Counted from the stretch's first letter, positions 1-13,514 are shown. The stretch: 64,000 bases of DNA from Chromera velia (GCA_018398765.1 JAHBMJ010003129.1:29212-93211); one strand, 5' to 3'. Numbers and translations: made by a program. Notes: a model not told the origin generated them from the letters alone.

Positions 1-618
1 GAAGAAACAATGTTTTTGAAATCGGCATCAAAGAACGATCGAAGAAACAAGAGGCAGAGGCCAACAGGATGACACAGGGAGCAAAAAGCCACAACAGGAC
101 GACACAACTTTCCATGGAACAAAAGCCGGCTCGAGACAAGGAACGCGGGAAGGGCTGAGAAAACAAACACGCAGAGACGCAAAGGAGTAAATGAGGGTAC
201 ACAATGGAGGCTCCAAGCCTGCAGGGTCTCCCTCTAGATTGTCTGCCCAGCACAATCTCATCACAATGCTACTGACCGAGATCAACCTTCAAAGCGAATC
301 TCCAGAGATCCGCTGCAAGAAGGCACGCACAATTCCACGGGAACAATTGAGCGTCGCTTTCCACCATCTCACCTCCGCCCGCATCTTCTTCGCTCTCATC
401 CCTCACACCATCTCAAAACTGCCTTCCCCGTGCGCTTTCGATCTGGAAAGGAACGATGGCTTTGATGTGAGTCTATCGATCGTTCGTTTGGTTCAGAAAG
501 GGGAGTCAGGCAAAAAAGCGCAAACGAAAGTGTCGAAGCGTTGCGACAGTCTTTTTCACTGCGCACCACCACAGATAGTGCCGGCAAAAACTTGAAAGGT
601 AGTCTAAGATGGACTCAC

Positions 619-2376
619 TTGCTCGTCGCGATTCCACCCGTCTACATCTCCGCACCAAATCGACCATTTCCTTTGGGGCCTGCCCCCATTCTTCGAGGAC
701 CTCCTCCATGTACCTTCTGTCGACCCAAAACTCCAAATCCTCCACCGACGGCTTCACCTTTTTATCCAGACGACGAAGGTGCATGCCCATCATGAACACA
801 ACCTCCTCCTGTCCCTCAACCGATATGCCGATGCCGAGAGAGGCCGCACGGTCTCCGTCAGAGCTCTTGTCTGTCCCGACTGTCCATTGGCGCTCTCCAC
901 TGTGAGGCACAACCCCCCGGTAGTCAAGAACGTCCGTGATCAACTGACGGAAACCGTCCCGCACGATCTGAAGCGTCCGTTGGCCCTGCTGGTCGGTCAG
1001 CGACTCAAGAAAAGCGATCATCTCAGAGTCCTGATCGAACGCTGCACGCAGATCGAACCCTCAGTGCAGAGTCAAGTACAAGTCGTGTCTGACAGCTCAG
1101 CATGCACGAAGCCAGAGGACTGGAATCATGGCACTCTTTTCTGTTCGGAAAGAAGCAGGACTATCAGCGTGCGTGACGGGCGGAAAGAATTCTTGACCGG
1201 CGAAGTGAATGGAATGAAGTCTGTATCCTCCTCGCAAGAGGCTCATGAAGTCTCTACCGATCAAAGGTGGTCGATGGATTTATTCAGGCTCCACAACTCT
1301 TCTTGCTGGAAACCAAGAAAGACGGAAATTAATTGAAGGGACCAACCCAAGCGAATATGGAAGCGCTCGAACGGAATCCCGGCCCAATGCCTCCCGGGTT
1401 GTGTATGGGTTTGAGGAGGGCGTGAGCGAGCAGAGATCGTGTTGACGTGAAACTGTCTTTCGGGAGGCGGGGAGGCGAAAAGGGAAGCTACTGGCCTGTC
1501 GATGCCCTTCCCGCCGCGCGCCGTCTTGTCCCCATCCGCCCCCACCTGCTGCAAGAAGATAGCCAGCCAAAAGGAAGGAAAAGCGAGACATTCACACACA
1601 GAAGGGTGGCAGCGCTCCATGGGGCACACATACAGCACTCTAAGGGCCAGACGGTTGCTGGCACACAGACAAGATCCACCACCAGAGAACAAACAAGCGA
1701 GACTGAAAACGATGATGCTTTGTTTCACAGTTCGAAGTTTACCCCGAGTTTCCCTGACTGACCATATTCGTTGACCTGGAGTCCACAGCGTCCGAATGGG
1801 GACTGCACCTCTCCTCCATAGGAGTTTGACCTGCAGACTCAGAGTCCGCATCTTCGTCCTCCTCCGACTCCCCCCCTCCTCTGCTTCGGGATATTTCCTC
1901 AAGCGGAAAGAAGGCCAGCTTCCTCTGTTCGGAAAATACCCCGTCCTCCGTTTTTCGTGGCAGAGCGGAAGGGAGGCCTAATCCCCCCTCCCGGGGTTCC
2001 ACTGAGGGTGACAATCCGAAAGGAGCAGGGGGGGCAGAGGTCTGATGAGGTCTGTCCCTCTTGGGCAGTCCGCATGTTATCCTGCAGTTTAGAAAAGGGG
2101 GGCAGTCTTCCATGAATCCACCAGCACACAGAGGAGTTGGAAGATGAAGGATCATTTTGAACCAGAGTTGTTATCGCCTGGATGGATTGACGCTTCCAGC
2201 CTGTGTGACAGACCTGAAAACGTACGACAGTCTCTCCGGGGAACGTGTATCCTTCCGACTCCAGTCTCCAGCGCACAAGTGCAACCCCCGCGGTTGGCGC
2301 ATTGACAAGAGCTCTTCCCGTGAAGAAGGTTGTTAATTCCTGTGTGAGCAAGAGAATTCAAAAAGAATTTTTTCAT
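619..2376 (-). CDS. Unrecognised multi-exon gene fragments
   Basis: I do not recognise this gene. Three stretches on the minus strand look like exons. The first, 2339 to 2214, begins after a CACACAG acceptor, ends at CAG|GTCTGT and encodes about 42 residues. The second, 2081 to 1776, follows a CTGCAG acceptor, ends at CCAG|GTCAAC and is open in a serine-rich, acidic frame. The third, 1059 to 619, ends at a strong GTGAGT donor and encodes about 147 residues rich in Glu, Arg and Asp. The phases between the first and second do not fit in the frame I prefer, so the joins are not established and these could belong to different genes. An ATG at 2374-2376 could start the first exon without splicing. 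The divergent neighbour on the plus strand is the polyprenyl synthase at 3209. The third exon is the best supported. Confidence 0.3.
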
Positions 2377-2891
2377 TTAACCTGCATGGTCTTTGCAATT
2401 GAAAAATGAGTACATTAACAGAATCTGAAGCTTGGAAACGCGCGGGGACGGCATCAATCAATTAACAAGGCACTACGAAAGACGGACATTTTGGCGTTTA
2501 CGAAGAGGCAGGATTCTGTTGTGCGGGAAAAGTGAAGCAGAAACTTCCACTGATGCCGAGCCGTCAGCTTGAAGAAGAAACATGAGCTGAAATAAATGAG
2601 ATTTCCCCGCTCTGGTCACAAGAATGGAAGGAGGGAAGAAAAAACATCGATCCGAGACGGCTTGTCTTCCTGGACTAATCATGGGGCCACGGTGGGGAAA
2701 CCTGTCTCCCAATCTTTCGAATCAGACAGACAAATGATGTCAAAAAGGCAATCAGGAAGCTGCTTTGATGTTCCCTGGCATGCACATTTGTCCACTTGGT
2801 CACTGTATGTCATGACCTCTAATCTATATATCGATATAGCTAGATGACTCTTTGCACGATCGAAACGACTTATATATTGATGCTGCGACTT

Positions 2892-2962
2892 CATGCACCC
2901 CGGCGGGGCCCAGGAGACGACCGGCGGCCGCGCGCGCCGCGCGGGGGCCCGGCGGGGGCATG
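2892..2962. repeat. GC-rich imperfect palindrome (island 1)
   Basis: A 71-bp block that is almost all G and C lies in AT-richer DNA. It starts CATGCACCCC and ends GGGGGCATG, and the two ends are near-complementary, so a long hairpin can form around a CG-alternating centre. Four similar GC-rich palindromic islands occur in this window. Confidence 0.7.
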
Positions 2963-3208
2963 AAAGTCCCGGCCACAAAACGCTGCTCCCACGCAAAGTT
3001 CTCCTCCTTCTCAGACTCTCTTTCTACCAGTATAGTCCCAACCACTGGCTCGATCCCACATCGTCAGACCTTGAGATTCTGTCTTGACATATTTGTGTGC
3101 CAAAATTGTCAATCCCTGTGACGTCTGTGAAATCCCACAAGGAGCTCCGAACTTCCAGTAATTTGGTTGCCGTCTCGTCTCCGCGATCTGTCATGAGCAC
3201 TGCTGAGG

Positions 3209-4890
3209 ATGCACAGAGCGGTGCAGACTCTCCCTCGGGCAGCAAGGCACATCTGCCGAGCCCATCTATATGCGCATCGTCGCACATTTCTGAATCCTGC
3301 ACTTCAGTATTTGAGGAAGACAGTTCTGAAGTCTGCGCTGTCCTCGAATTTGTCTCTCGTCTCCGAGCTCAAACAGCGTCTCGGGCAGAAATACTTGTTG
3401 AACGAGAATCTCCACGAGAGCGTCTTTCTCTCCAAACCGCTTCTAGAGGTTTCAGACGAAGTGGCACTGCAGCGCTTGACAGAGGAAGTTTTCCAGGACC
3501 TGGAGGCATTTGCAGACGGTGCAGATCCATTTGCACTTGCACAGGAGGACATCAAGGTCGTCTCCTTTGAGATGCTTGACCTTGCCAAGAGTGTGTACCC
3601 AGAAGTGTCTGAAGTTTCTCGATATTTGTTGCAAATACCTGGGAAGAGGGTACGGCCCCTTCTGTGCGTGCTTGTGAACCGCGCAATGGAGAGGGCGTAC
3701 CCTGATCAATTCAGGGAAGGGGACAACGGCGCCCGTCTCCTTCAGTTCCGTCTCGCCGAATTGGCTGAGATGATTCACACTGCGAGTCTGATGCACGACG
3801 ACGTCATAGATGCCGCCGATAAACGAAGGGGAGTGGAGGCGGCGCACCGGGTGTTTGACAACAAGAAAGCGATTTTAGGGGGCGACTTTCTCCTGGCCCG
3901 TGCGTGTCGGATGGTGGCTGGTTTAGGTTCTCTGGAAACGTGTCAGAGGATATCAAACGCTGTGGAAAGTCTTGCAAGAGGGGAGCTTGTGCAATTTCAG
4001 GGACTTACAGGGGGGGGCAGTGTGAACCAAATGCTGGAGGTCTATCTTCAAAAGACGTTCTACAAGACTGCAGCCTTGATGGCCGAGAGTGTGTGCTGTG
4101 GGGCTATTCTGGGTCCGTCTTGTTGTTTTCGGACGGACATTTTTTTTCGTAACAGAAAAAACAGATTCTCTTTCTCGGCCACTTTGCGCCCTTTTTCTGT
4201 GGATGGACATTCTGTTGCGGCCGTGTCTCCTCTCCATTCCTGCGTTTCCTCTGTTAATTCACTCATTCATTCAGCTTTTCCTCTCTCCAACCTCCCTTCG
4301 TCGGCTTCCCTTCAATCGCACTCACTGACATGTTTCTTTCACAGGGTACTCAATTGTGTCCTGCCAATAAAAAGAAACTCAGACCATTGTTGAATTCCTC
4401 CCTTCAGGCGGCTATGAAGAGACGAACCAAAAATGGGCCTTCGAAGTGGGGAGCAACTTTGGGATGGCGTTTCAGGTCTGTCATTCCTGTCAGGAGAATC
4501 CGCTCCCGGAAAAGGTGCACACAGAGTTATGAGCCTACGACGTGTTTTCCGTCGGATTGCCTTGTCCAGACTGTCGCTTCAGTGCTGCGTCCGCTCCCCA
4601 CGTGTTTCTTGCTAGTTGAGCGATTGGGTGAGTGCGTGCCAACCTCGATATGACGAACTCGGCGGAGTAAGAGTGCTGTTTGCACAAAGAGAATTGTGAG
4701 ACAACACTTTGTTGCTGTTGCTGTCTGATTGGCTGCCTGGCTGCAGCTTTATGACGACCTGCTTGACATGACAAGCTCAGCAGAGAAGCTTGGGAAGCCT
4801 GCGATGAGCGATTTGGCAGCGGTGAGGTGTCATCTCTCTCTTTTCTTTTCTTTTCTTTTCTTTTTTTCTTTTTTTCTTTTTTTCTTTTTT

Positions 4891-4926
<36 letters not shown>

Positions 4927-4927
4927 T

Positions 4928-4959
<32 letters not shown>

Positions 4960-6536
4960 TTTCCGCCTCTTCCTTCTCTGAAGCTGTCTTGTGTGATGAC
5001 TTCTCTCGTCCCAACTGAAGATGGAAAAGAATGCCCTGCCATCTTGTCACCAACACCCAAAAATTTGATGGATGAGGGAACGAATAAAGGGGCGCGGGAG
5101 AAGCCTCTCTGACAGCTGCTCTTTTGATGCCTCACGCGAATAGACAGACACTCAGACTGCCACTTCCCTCTCTCTGTTGAGCCTCTTGCCCCCCTGACTC
5201 TCTGGTATATACACGAGCCAAGAAAAAAGTAAGCGTGCGCATGAGAAAGGCTTTCTTATTCGGTGTTGCCCTTCTTCCTTCAGGGCGTGGCTACCGCTCC
5301 CCTGATCTTCTCTGCGGCAGGTTCCCAAACAGGGAGCTCCGGGAGGGAGACGGAGAGGGAGGTGGCAGGGCTGGTATCGAGAAAACTTCGGGGAGAGGGG
5401 GACCTTCAAAAGGTCTGTTCTGCCATTTCCTTCCTTGTCTGGGGACCTATGGGATGTTTTAGTTTTGCTTCGTTTGCAGACTTGCAGAAAGCCAAAAATG
5501 TGCTACGTGTGTCTGGGGAGAGTGCACGGTGGTTTCTTCTCTGCTGCCCGAGGTTCTTCCTTGTGTAATCCATTGTGGTTGGATGTTTCCCGCACAGTGC
5601 GGTTGTTGCCAGTGACGCGGTACTCACGAAGAAACAACTTTTGTTCTTTGTCTGCTTTTGATGAGAAACGTTGCGTGGTCTGAGATTTGGAAGTTTTCCG
5701 GGACGGCTCGTCTTCGTACCGTTTCCCTTTTCATAGGAGAATTTGGCAAGTGCTCTGAGAGTTGGATCGACTGTCAGAGTAGGAGCGGAGGCCTCCGAGT
5801 GGGTGCCTGATTCGTCATTTGGGGAAATCTTGTGGCTGTGCTTTGTTGGCATGAGAGCATTCTCATTTCCAGCATACTGTTTAGTCTTTTCCTCCGATTG
5901 TTTGGGCTGCCTCGTGAATCCTCATATCCGAGTGCAAAGAGAATCTCTTTTATGGCTCTTGAAAAAGTGATTTTGCTTTTTTACTGCACAAACGGGTGCA
6001 TCCATCCAATGTGCAGGCCGCTCAGCTGATCGAGGGGGGGCTCGGGCTGCAACGAACGCGCGCAGCGGTGGGACTCCATTGCAGGCAAGTCCAGGGCGTG
6101 TATTGTGAAAGTTTTCTGCATGGGTGCCCTCCCGTGTGAGTGTCCACAAGTGTGCCCCCCTCCGTGTGCGCGTGTGTGTACCCGTTTGCAGGCGTGCGTG
6201 TGTGTGTGTGTGTGTGTGTGTGGGTGTGTGTGTGTTTGTGTCCATGTCGGTGTCCGTGTGCGTGCGTACCCGTGTCTGTTCTCCTCGGTAGTCTATTGGT
6301 ACGTCAACGCGCCCACTATGTTTCTGGCACATTTTCCATTTCTTTTGCAAATCTTTCCCTTGCTGCATGAGTTGCCGCTCGCTAGTTTGCACGTGAATTT
6401 CGCATCCCTTCGTGCATGCAGACGCACTCTCGATCTCTTGAAAGAGGTTCCGCCTGGCCACGACGGCCGTCCAAATGTGTTTGTGAGGGGACTTGCGGCT
6501 CTTTTACTCCACACCGTAACAAGAACAAAAGGATGA
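3209..6536 (+). CDS. Long-chain polyprenyl diphosphate synthase (solanesyl/decaprenyl type), 6 exons
   Basis: The enzyme condenses isopentenyl diphosphate onto an allylic primer to build the prenyl tail of ubiquinone (or plastoquinone). Exons: 3209-4112, 4408-4475, 4747-4821, 5284-5412, 6017-6084, 6422-6536; joined length 452 residues, phases consistent throughout. Seen: GKRVRP substrate loop, first Asp-rich motif in LMHDDVIDAADKRRG, GELVQ, YLQKTFYKTA, second Asp-rich motif YDDLLDM (made only after joining exons 2 and 3), and a C-terminus with RTR spacing typical of the family. The residue five before the first DDxxD is Ala, as in long-chain enzymes such as IspB. The first about 40 residues are rich in Arg and His and nearly free of acid, suggesting a mitochondrial presequence. 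The ATG at 3209 is the first after an in-frame TGA. Intron 5 appears to use a GC donor (CAG|GCAAGT at 6085). Intron 3 holds a TTTC-type microsatellite. Exact chain length is not readable from the sequence. Confidence 0.92.
4838..4963. repeat. TTTTC/TTTC microsatellite in intron
   Basis: About 125 bases of pyrimidine-only TTTTC then TTTC repeats inside intron 3 of the polyprenyl synthase gene, just downstream of the GTGAGG donor at 4822. Confidence 0.9.
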
Positions 6537-7116
6537 CCTCATTGCTGCACTGGCACCTAGACTGGCACAGCCGCACAGATATAAAACTATATATTTCGAT
6601 GATGGTTTCGATCGCTCAAAAAGATTATAGTTCCCAAAATTCCTTAAAAAAATTCTAAAGAAATTGGTAGATATCTGTCTGAATGCATACAATAGTAGGT
6701 GCAATCGAGATAAGTGCGCATAGAGGGATGCATAGCTATAAATGCATAGATTCCATCATATCCAGCGGCTCCTATGACAACGAAACATTCGGAATCATTT
6801 AAGTCACTGCCAGTTACTGCCAGTGAATCAAATTTATGTCAGTGTTGCTAGTGGAGTTTGTGCGGCTAACTGTTGGATACATATCATAATTGCAGGTGTG
6901 CCGAAAGGATCCTAGACTAGATCTTAGATTCTAAACCTAGAACTACAAAGTCGATATCGAAACCAAATGCTAGACAGCGCCTTATACAGACAGATAACGA
7001 CAGCTAGTACAAAATGATAATTATGATTAACACTTAAATAAATTTACAAATTATACTACAAATGCTGAATTAAATGACCAAATCGATTGGTCTTGTACCT
7101 AGTTTTTTGCTTTGAG
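6537..7116. other. AT-rich intergenic region between convergent genes
   Basis: This gap lies between the 3' ends of the polyprenyl synthase (+) and the LRR gene (-), so it should contain both poly(A) sites. It is AT-rich with no open frame of note. I cannot point to a specific polyadenylation signal. Confidence 0.6.
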
Positions 7117-10100
7117 TCAAGAATCTACCATTTCAGGAAATCCCTTTCTCAGCCACACAGTTGCAACATGGCTAATCCTGTTTCGTCGAAGATTCACTTT
7201 CGACAGGGAGGGAATCCTCCTTGAGGCAAGGAAATCTGCCAAACTCTCTGCCCCCCCATCAGAGAGACTGTTTCTCTGCAGGTCGAGAAGGTCCAACGGA
7301 GGGGGGGTGCGATTGGTCCAGGCATTGAGAAGTGCCTTCAGACCGTCATTACTGAGCGATGACTCATAAATGCTTAACATCCTCAACCCCGGAAGCTTCT
7401 GAGCGTCAAGCGCTTCAGAAAGAGCCGCTTCTTCGGATTGGAGGGAGATTTGTCGGAGCGACAGCTCACGGAGGGAAGAGAGTTTGCCGCTCCGAAGCCC
7501 CGCACACAGGGCGCGGGACCCGGAACGGTCTTGAATGCCCTCGACCTGCAGAACCTGCAGTTTGGACAGATAAGTGGAAGCCAGGGCAACACAGAAGGTT
7601 GCCACCTTTGCGGACGCATCGAGATCGGGGGGATCATCGGGATCGCAGAACTGCACCTCAACCCGCCGCAATGAGGCGGCATGGGGGGAGCCGAGGGTGT
7701 TAGCGAGAAGTTGCATTTCCTGCAATCCCGTGTCTTTTAGGTTCAGATTCATTTCTGTCAAGCACGGCACTTTGCCTGCAGTCACGAGACGAGAGAGCTG
7801 CGGGCTACAGCGGTGCACGTGGGGGGTGGTTTCTAATTTCTTAAGGGATGGGAGACAATGTGAACCCCTCAAAATCCCTCCGAAAAACGCCTGAATTCTT
7901 TCTGCAGGGGGTCCATAGCAAAACTTAAGAAACAGTTCTTCTAGGAATTTCATGGCGGCCCCTGAATGGGTCAACGCCCCCCCCAACGCTTCTGCGGTGG
8001 CTGCGGACGTAAATCTGCAGTCGGCAGACAATTTTTGCAAATATGAAATGTGACCTGAACGAATCCCCTCAGCGAGACGAGAAATGGCGGTCTCATGGCC
8101 AGCAGAATACTCAGTCTGCAGGTCGAGTTCCATTCTCATTAAGGCAGGGGGAGAATTCCCGACACACAGCCCTTCACAGAGAGCAGAAAGCAGTTCGGAA
8201 TCATACACGGTCAAGCGCACACGACGCAGGGACGGGGCCTTGCCGGTGCTCAGAACCTCACCGAGCGCTGAGCCCCCTTCCCCACTCGCGCACGACACTT
8301 CTAGATCCAAATCTTCAACCAACGGCATGCCACCCCCACCCAGACCCTCTGCTAACCCCACAACACCCCCATCACTTTCATCGTCCACAGGGCAATCGCA
8401 TCTCAGCTTCAACTTCCTCAGAGAGGAAGCCCCCCCCGACCCCAACGCCCTCCCCAATGACGACATTGTTGCAGATCGAAGGTAACCAGCCCAAACATCA
8501 AGATGGAGGGTCTCAATCTTCCCCACCTTCCCTTCCCCCACTGCCCTGGCAAGGGCCTCCACTGCCTCATCACAAAGCATTTCTGAGACATATGAAGAAA
8601 TGCAAACCTCAATCGTGCGGAGAGCGGGTGTTTTGTCGTGGGCAGTGGCCTCAAAAATTGCCTTCATGTGCTGAAACGACAAATCTAGACGCTCTCCTAA
8701 CCTGATGCGGCACAGCTGAGAGAGACGGCCGTTGTGCAGGGCATTTGCAAGGGCCTGCATGCCTGTTTCCTCTTCCCCTTCACCCACCCGTCCCTCATTC
8801 TCGCCCGACAGATCGAGATCTTCGAGGAGAGGAGCACCCCCCTCTCCGAGAGCGTTTGCGAACGCCGCGGTTTCCTCGGAACTCATCTCTGTGTCAGAGA
8901 GCTTGAGGACTCGCAGTTTCGGGAAACGACCGGCGGCCACAACAGCCGCAGCAGAAACACGCTCTGGCGCCCCCTCAACCCCGAGCTGTTCATCAAACAA
9001 ACTGTTTTCACTCAGGTCTAATTCCTCCAACTCTGTCAGCTGGGTGGTGGAAAGCAACGCTGAGAGCGGAGCGTAGTCTCTCTTTTGTTGCACCGAACCG
9101 GGACTAATCGGTGTGAGAGACAGGCTGTTGTTCTTCAAAAGCAAAACCCGCAGGAGAGGAACCGCACCTACCTCACATACCCCAGCCACCAAATGTTTGA
9201 ACCCCCCCGCCCCCATGTCATTCCCCTCCAAATCAAGGGAGCGCAGGGAGGTGACCCTCTTTTCTTTCAAGGCCTTTGCCAGGGCCTCCACCCCCTTTGC
9301 CTTCGCCCCCGTACGAGCGAGATTCAGGGACTGAAGGGGGGCAGCGAGACCGCTCGCGAGCGCCCGCACCCCCAGGGGTCCGAGGGGATTGTCGCTGAGG
9401 TCCAGACTTAGAAGGGAGGGGAGCCAACGAGCAGTGACGGCAGCGCTGAGTGAGTCCATCGAGACGCTGCGGAAACTGTTGCCTGCAATCGACAGAAAGA
9501 AACATCGGTTGGGAGCCAGAGAAGCACTTATTCATAGAGTCAAGCTAGGCAGATTGCTTGGAAGGATCGTACGGAATCAACGGCAGAAAAGTTGAGGTCA
9601 GGATAGACACAGGTCCACTATGAAAATGTCGGATTACGTTTTCGGCTTGACGAGAAAGAGAGCAGACAAAAGAGGAATTCGCATCCCACGACACCATTCA
9701 TTTGATGCGAAGGCGAGCCAGCACTCATCTGTGACTGTGCACTCCCCCTTCTCATGTTTCTCTCGAGAAAAGCTGCAAAAGAAAAGCCGAGAAACCTTTC
9801 AGGCATCAGCAGGAAGGAAATGGCAGAAAGACAAGTAAAAATGGGCGAGCTGTCATGGCAAAATGCGAAAAACTTCTCGTCAGAAAGACCTTTCAGATCG
9901 AGGAACTCCAAGGAGGGCGGAAGTGATGGGAAAAAAAGCGGGTAATCGTTCAGGTCACATTCTGCACTCACAATGCATGCATGCATGCACAAAGCTTGTC
10001 TGCAGACCAGAAGAGCGGAAGCTTCGAAATCAGAAGGAAAAAGGGGCAAAATTTGAAACCTTCGGAACATGCACTCCCGACCTTCCCCGCGTGAACCTGT

Positions 10101-10195
10101 ACCTCCAGATTGTCACCGACGCCATGAGAGGTCATACATTTCGGGGCAGCACCTTCACGCCTATACAGACGATACTTACTTACTTACTTACTTAC

Positions 10196-10231
<36 letters not shown>

Positions 10232-11356
10232 AGAGAGGGAGAGAGAGAGAGAGAGACAGAGAGAGAAGTGTTTCACACGGTTTCACGCGAGCACCCACGC
10301 GCACACATGCCTCGCACAGACGCGCGCTGCACAGCACACACATGCAAGGTCGAGCTAGACTGAAGGACTGTACGCCAGACTCACTGCTGGCAATGAGGGT
10401 CTTCAATGAGCAGGACATTCCCCCCGTAGCCCCTCCCCCTTCTCCCCCCGATTTCAGACGCTGGAGGAAGGATGCGAGGACGGGCAGGGAGGACGGAGTG
10501 CAGACACCCGGCCCTGCACGCAGGGGGAGAGACAGACAGGGGAAACGGTCTTTCACAAAGGAGTTGGTTCCCTGTCGGTGTTTTCACACATCTATTTCTT
10601 CAAAGAGAAAGTCATGATTCTCGCTTATGCCCTGAACGGGGGAATATACAGAGTCTTCGGGCACGAGAAAAGATTTTCTTCGGCGGAAGAGAACAAGTGA
10701 AGACCCCACCCTCTAGATGCATTTCCCTCCCCTCCCCTCCCCAACACACACGCACTCAGGGTGCTGGGGGTTGGAGAAAGAGAGGCCCGATCAAGAATGC
10801 AGGCTGAGGCTGATCGGCTGACCGCACTTCAAAGTCTGCAGAGGAGCAGGCCCCGCGGGAAGGGAAGAGAGAAGGAACCTCAGTTTCCGAGCACCCAGTG
10901 AGAAGTCTGCATGCATGCAACCACAAGTCAGGGCCAAGCAAAAACTCGCACATGGATTTACGTGTAAACACTCGGAAGCCCTTCTGTAGAACTCTGCCGA
11001 AGAGCCACCGAACGGACAACCCACGGCAAGCTGGGGCAGGGAAGCAGGCTGTGAGGAAAATGACAGCAGCGAAAAGCGATGAATCGCTATTGGGTGGAGA
11101 CGAGGCTGTCTCATATCTTCTTTCCCCGTCTCCTTCACCAAGAAAATTAAGTGGAACCAGAAGGAACGGGAGGTGCATGGGGACGTACCAAGCAAGTAGA
11201 CACGAAGAAAAAAGAGGGAGCCAACAGGGGGCCGGTCAGGAGGAACGGGCGAGGCAGAGCAGAAGAAAGAAACAGAAGGAAGGATGAAGCACAGAAGAAA
11301 GAGCCCACCCACCCACCCGACAGATCCAGACATTCGAGGGGCAAAGCGGAACGGCC
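7117..11356 (-). CDS. Leucine-rich-repeat protein, ribonuclease-inhibitor type (5' end unresolved)
   Basis: A protein made largely of LRRs, likely a protein-binding horseshoe; no enzymatic domain is visible, and the binding partner is unknown. Exons I can chain, in transcript order: 11356-11317, 10513-10385, 9961-9890 and the long terminal exon 9482-7117 (stop TGA at 7117). Each junction keeps frame and restores an LRR: the first join gives CLDLSGPGV, the second SLKTLIASKCDLND, the third LEFLDLKGNSFRSV. The long exon encodes nearly 790 residues with many repeats of the form LxxLDLsxNxLGxxGvxaLA, the long 28-29-residue repeat class of ribonuclease inhibitor and NLR proteins. The start codon lies upstream of 11356; a possible earlier exon at 12242-12141 (after TGTCTGCAG, ending at a possible GC donor) has compatible phase but no family match. 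The intron at 10177-10264 holds TTAC, CA and GA repeats. The neighbour upstream is the divergent RCC1 gene. Confidence 0.86.
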
Positions 11357-13514
11357 CTGCAGATCTCAGAGTACAGCAGATAAACGGAGCGAAGAAAACG
11401 AAAGAGAGGGATGGGATCGCATTTTTTGACTCAACTTTCAAAACGCCCTCGTGCGCTTTGGATCCACCAGCAGATTTACCTACACAGACAGGCAGGCACC
11501 GACTGACAGCCTTCTTCTCCTTTTGTCGAAAAAAGGGAGGCATGACAAGCGGACACGACAGACGAACCGACAGGGACGTGCCTGGATAGACCGAAAATTA
11601 AGCACATAGAGGGATGCGGCTATCGCGCATGAAGACGGGCAGCACATGCACCAGTCAGTCGGATGGGTAGAGATCGACAGATCCCCCAAAAGAATTTCCC
11701 TTTCCCCAGACCGTTCTCATGAAATGCAGGAGGACGCATCCCAGCCCAAACCCTTCCCTGTGGGAGCAGAGGTAGGAGATTTCCTGCAGGACGAAGCAAG
11801 CACGCGATGCCGTTCAAAGGCAACAGGGAAGAATTCCTTCCTGTACAAGAAACAAGACAATCCCTTGTGCAAATCTACGCAGAGGTTTTTTTCGGCAAAA
11901 ATGACAGGCGGGAAGCGCGTCATAAAATTTAGAGAGAGAGATTTCCCAGAAGAATTCAAGAAGACAACCAAAAAAGAAAACGAGGAGTCTGGTTTTTTAT
12001 CACACACGAGCAAAAAACAAATGTCGACCTCAGTATCTCACAAGTCACTGCAAAAGGCTGCCATCGGGAATGGGGGCAGGTTCACTCGGCACCAGCAAAA
12101 CCGCTCAGACAAATTTAACGCCAATACAAGCACTCGCCTGAGCATTCGTAAGCGTGTGGCCAAAAGCAGCAGAGAGCACAGGATCCGGAGTTTGAGCCGA
12201 CTGCGCTCCTAGTTCCTGAGCTCCCGCTGTTTCTTCTGCAGACAGACGGCATAAGGAACAAAGGTACACGTTTACAGAAAAGAGGGACAAACGGAGACGG
12301 GAAAGTGACAAAAACAGACCGGGAGCGGATCCGTGCAATCTTGTGGCTGGTCTCGACATTTTCCCTCTCTTTTCGGATTTTCGCGGACCAATCAGTGATG
12401 GAGAACAATGGAGAACATCAGCAGTTTTTCAGCGGCGTTCAGGATGCGTTCAGATGACAGATGTGAAAGTTCCCCTCAGCCATCCCACAATCCAGCTGGG
12501 GCATTTTTTTGGGCTCATGGTTTCTTGCTTCCGCTCCCGCGGGTCCGAAGGCCGCGGAGCCGCGTCCGTGATACCCGGCCGGGCCAGGTGGCCCAGCCGC
12601 CCAGCGCCGCGCGGCTATAGCCGCGCCACGCCGAATTGCGCGCAAGACATGCCGGGGCCTTATTTGCGGACTGGTACTGTAAGGAGTCCACGGTGTCCAC
12701 CCGCTGACGGCGAATCTATCGATATGTGCATTCATATGAAGCTTGGAAGCCAATGAAAGGAGAAAGAGGACTGACATTTAATCAAGCTCTGACAGTTTCA
12801 TGTGAAAAAAAAGGTGATCAAATCGAGGAGACGGCATTGAGACGTTGTCCCCTCGACTCGCCGGTTAGCAAGTATTACCAGAATTAATTCGGTCCACAAT
12901 CTTGCGTGACAACTGCAAGTGTTGAGGGCTCATTCCTCAAAGAAAAGTTTTGAGGAAAGCGAGTCTGTGACAGGTTCGAAGGATTCGCGTTTATCTGTCT
13001 CCATTGGATCGAAATGCTGAGCGAGACAGAAAAGATGGACGGACACACCTGCCGGGAAGAAGCGACTCCTTCCTCCATTCGCTACATCAAGTCAGCTGCT
13101 TTCTTATTAATAATCAGGAGTGTGTTCACGAGTGCTCCGTATTTGATGCGACCCGATGGTGCACCTAGAAGCGCTGCTCTGCCTTCCTAATGCATATCTG
13201 TTGGTTTTGCCGTCTCCTGCAAACGTCTCCTTTTCGCCCATGGTTCTCCCACTTTTGTGCGCTTGTTGCCGTATTTCTGCCTGGAATGCTCCTAATTGTT
13301 TTGATAAAGGTTTTTCCTTCCTTTTTGGTACTGCCCCCCTTTCGGTCTGTCCGTGCTGCCCCCCTCCTTTAACTTTTCCCTCTGCGGCTCGATTTCCATC
13401 CTTTCCCTCTGCTTTGACGTCCTACGAGAACAGGACGTGCAGCATGTCGTCATATTCAGAGAATCATTTTTGTCGTTCCCTGTATCAGTAGAGGTGCCTG
13501 AGTGTCGAACATGC
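11357..13514. other. Divergent intergenic region with possible 5' exons
   Basis: This stretch separates the minus-strand LRR exons from the plus-strand RCC1 gene and should contain both promoters. It contains one candidate LRR-gene 5' exon (12242-12141, minus) and the GC island at 12535-12660. I see no other supportable gene; frames here are interrupted and lack family signals. Confidence 0.45.
12535..12660. repeat. GC-rich palindromic island 2
   Basis: A GC-rich block of about 125 bp containing a perfect 18-bp palindrome, GCGCGGCTATAGCCGCGC at 12609-12626, and further inverted GGCC motifs. The surrounding DNA is much less GC-rich. It is comparable in isolation and size to the islands at 2892, 27471, 39058 and 59609. 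Confidence 0.7.

Noticed and set aside
1261-1902. A 213-codon minus-strand frame
   Set aside because: Its sequence is low in coding character and overlaps the better exon candidate at 2081-1776. A short segment (after CTTGCAG near 1545) could still be an exon but cannot be joined.
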